Assembly: GCF_029263155.1 (NCBI RefSeq)
Contig: NZ_JAJCYB010000099.1
Span: 1-64,000 of the forward strand
Length of the DNA: 64,000 bases
Direction: 5' to 3'
Source of the DNA: Pseudonocardia sp.
GTDB lineage: Bacteria; Actinomycetota; Actinomycetes; Mycobacteriales; Pseudonocardiaceae
The position numbers and the translations under genes were made by a program. The notes under the pieces are model-generated. The model had not been told where the DNA came from, searched no databases, and was given only the letters and a program-made list of their open reading frames with translations. Positions 63,463 to 64,000 of this stretch are shown here, piece after piece (the first letter of the stretch is position 1; each line of letters opens with the position of its first letter).

Positions 63463-64000
63463 CTACTCCGCCTTGCGCAGCGGCGTGGCGTCCGGGGCGG
63501 GGGTCGGGGCCGTCGCGTCGGCGAGCCGGGCGCCCACCTCGCGCAGACCGGCGAGGTCGGCGATCTCGGCCGCGACCACCGGCACCCGGGCCACGGCCAC
63601 CGTCGGGTGGGCGTTGCTGAACCGCGCGAGCAGCCGCTCCTCGCGCTCGGCGAGGTCGACGCGGTCGGCGTGCAACCGCAGCACCGCCACGGCCAGGGGC
63701 GCGCCGCGCAGCCCGTCGGCGACGTCTCGCGCCTTGCCGGCGGACAGCGGGGCGAGGACCGGGTGGGTGCGGTTGAGCACGAGCCCGGCCAGCGGCATGT
63801 CCTCGCCCGCGAGCCGGTCCACGAAGTACGCGGCCTCGCGCAGCGCGTCCGGCTCCGGCGCGGCGACGACGACGAACGCGGTGCCCGGCGAGCGCAGCAG
63901 CGCGTAGGTGGCCTCCGCGCGCTCCCGGAACCCGCCGAACATGGTGTCGAAGGCCTGCACGAACGCGGACGCGTCGGCGAGCAGCTGCCCGCCCAGGATC
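63463..64000 (-). CDS. ArsA-like ATPase, C-terminal part (runs off window)
   Basis: At least 179 C-terminal residues of a deviant-Walker/ArsA-family ATPase: LGGQLLADASAFVQAFDTMFGGF, TAFVVVAAPEPDALREAAYFVDRL, LAGLVLNRTHPV and an end in ATPLRKAE. The P-loop lies beyond the window. The orientation and order next to whiB4 and ponA2 agree with Rv3679/Rv3680 of Mycobacterium tuberculosis, where paired ArsA-like proteins act in the envelope stress and toxic metabolite response. Confidence 0.88.
   Translation of the reverse strand, partial: ILGGQLLADASAFVQAFDTMFGGFRERAEATYALLRSPGTAFVVVAAPEPDALREAAYFVDRLAGEDMPLAGLVLNRTHPVLAPLSAGKARDVADGLRGAPLAVAVLRLHADRVDLAEREERLLARFSNAHPTVAVARVPVVAAEIADLAGLREVGARLADATAPTPAPDATPLRKAE

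Overview
The window is GC-rich actinobacterial chromosome, most likely from the Pseudonocardiaceae (Pseudonocardia-like). This rests on base composition, GTG/ATG starts with 4-nt stop/start overlaps, the order dnaK-grpE-dnaJ-hspR under HspR-type (HAIR) inverted repeats, a large Fe-S reductase of the mycobacterial EtfD type, the mycobacterium-like block ponA2 / whiB4 / ArsA-like ATPase, and an MFS-thymidylate kinase fusion beside holB. The genus is an inference.

Layout. 0-4 kb: tail of a repeat protein, two GNAT acetyltransferases, a DMT-type exporter, a YjbR protein, small hypotheticals and tRNA-Gly(CCC). 4-13 kb: a WecB-like protein that has lost catalytic residues, dcd, an ABC exporter divergent from a DesK/DesR-like two-component pair, a membrane protein and the EtfD-type reductase. 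13-21.4 kb: a secreted six-cysteine protein, then a compact run resembling the core of a type IV secretion machine (small two-helix protein, VirB3-like, VirB4-like ATPase, VirB6-like, VirB8-like, and a dual transglycosylase/NlpC-P60 enzyme), with no relaxase, coupling protein or integrase. 21.4-26 kb: heat-shock operon with two HAIR elements. 26-38 kb: flavohemoglobin, PPOX protein, an AcoR-like regulator with a luciferase-type monooxygenase, an AfsR-like regulator, a DrrAB-like exporter, and a TipAL-type MerR regulator with its palindromic operator.

38-44 kb: an amide/formamide utilisation island (MarR regulator, cytoplasmic AmiC-like sensor, FmdB-like zinc ribbon, FmdA formamidase, urea/amide channel) with a near-consensus promoter overlaid by palindromes, then a sodium/proton antiporter. 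44-51.5 kb: small membrane proteins (one YggT copy frameshifted), methyltransferases, a glycosidase-like protein facing a TetR regulator across a doubled operator, an OsmC-FMO-methyltransferase unit, and a tautomerase/HxlR pair.

51.6-55 kb is a decayed integration hotspot at tRNA-Thr(CGT): two displaced copies of the tRNA 3' part lie 1.0 and 3.3 kb from the intact tRNA and bracket a GntR regulator, a broken IS110-type transposase and an intact RelB/RelE-like pair. 55-64 kb returns to core genes: an NTF2-like protein, holB, the MFS/dTMP-kinase fusion with an eroded P-loop, a bifunctional penicillin-binding protein, whiB4, a 1.15-kb repeat-rich gap and the C-terminal part of an ArsA-like ATPase cut by the window edge.
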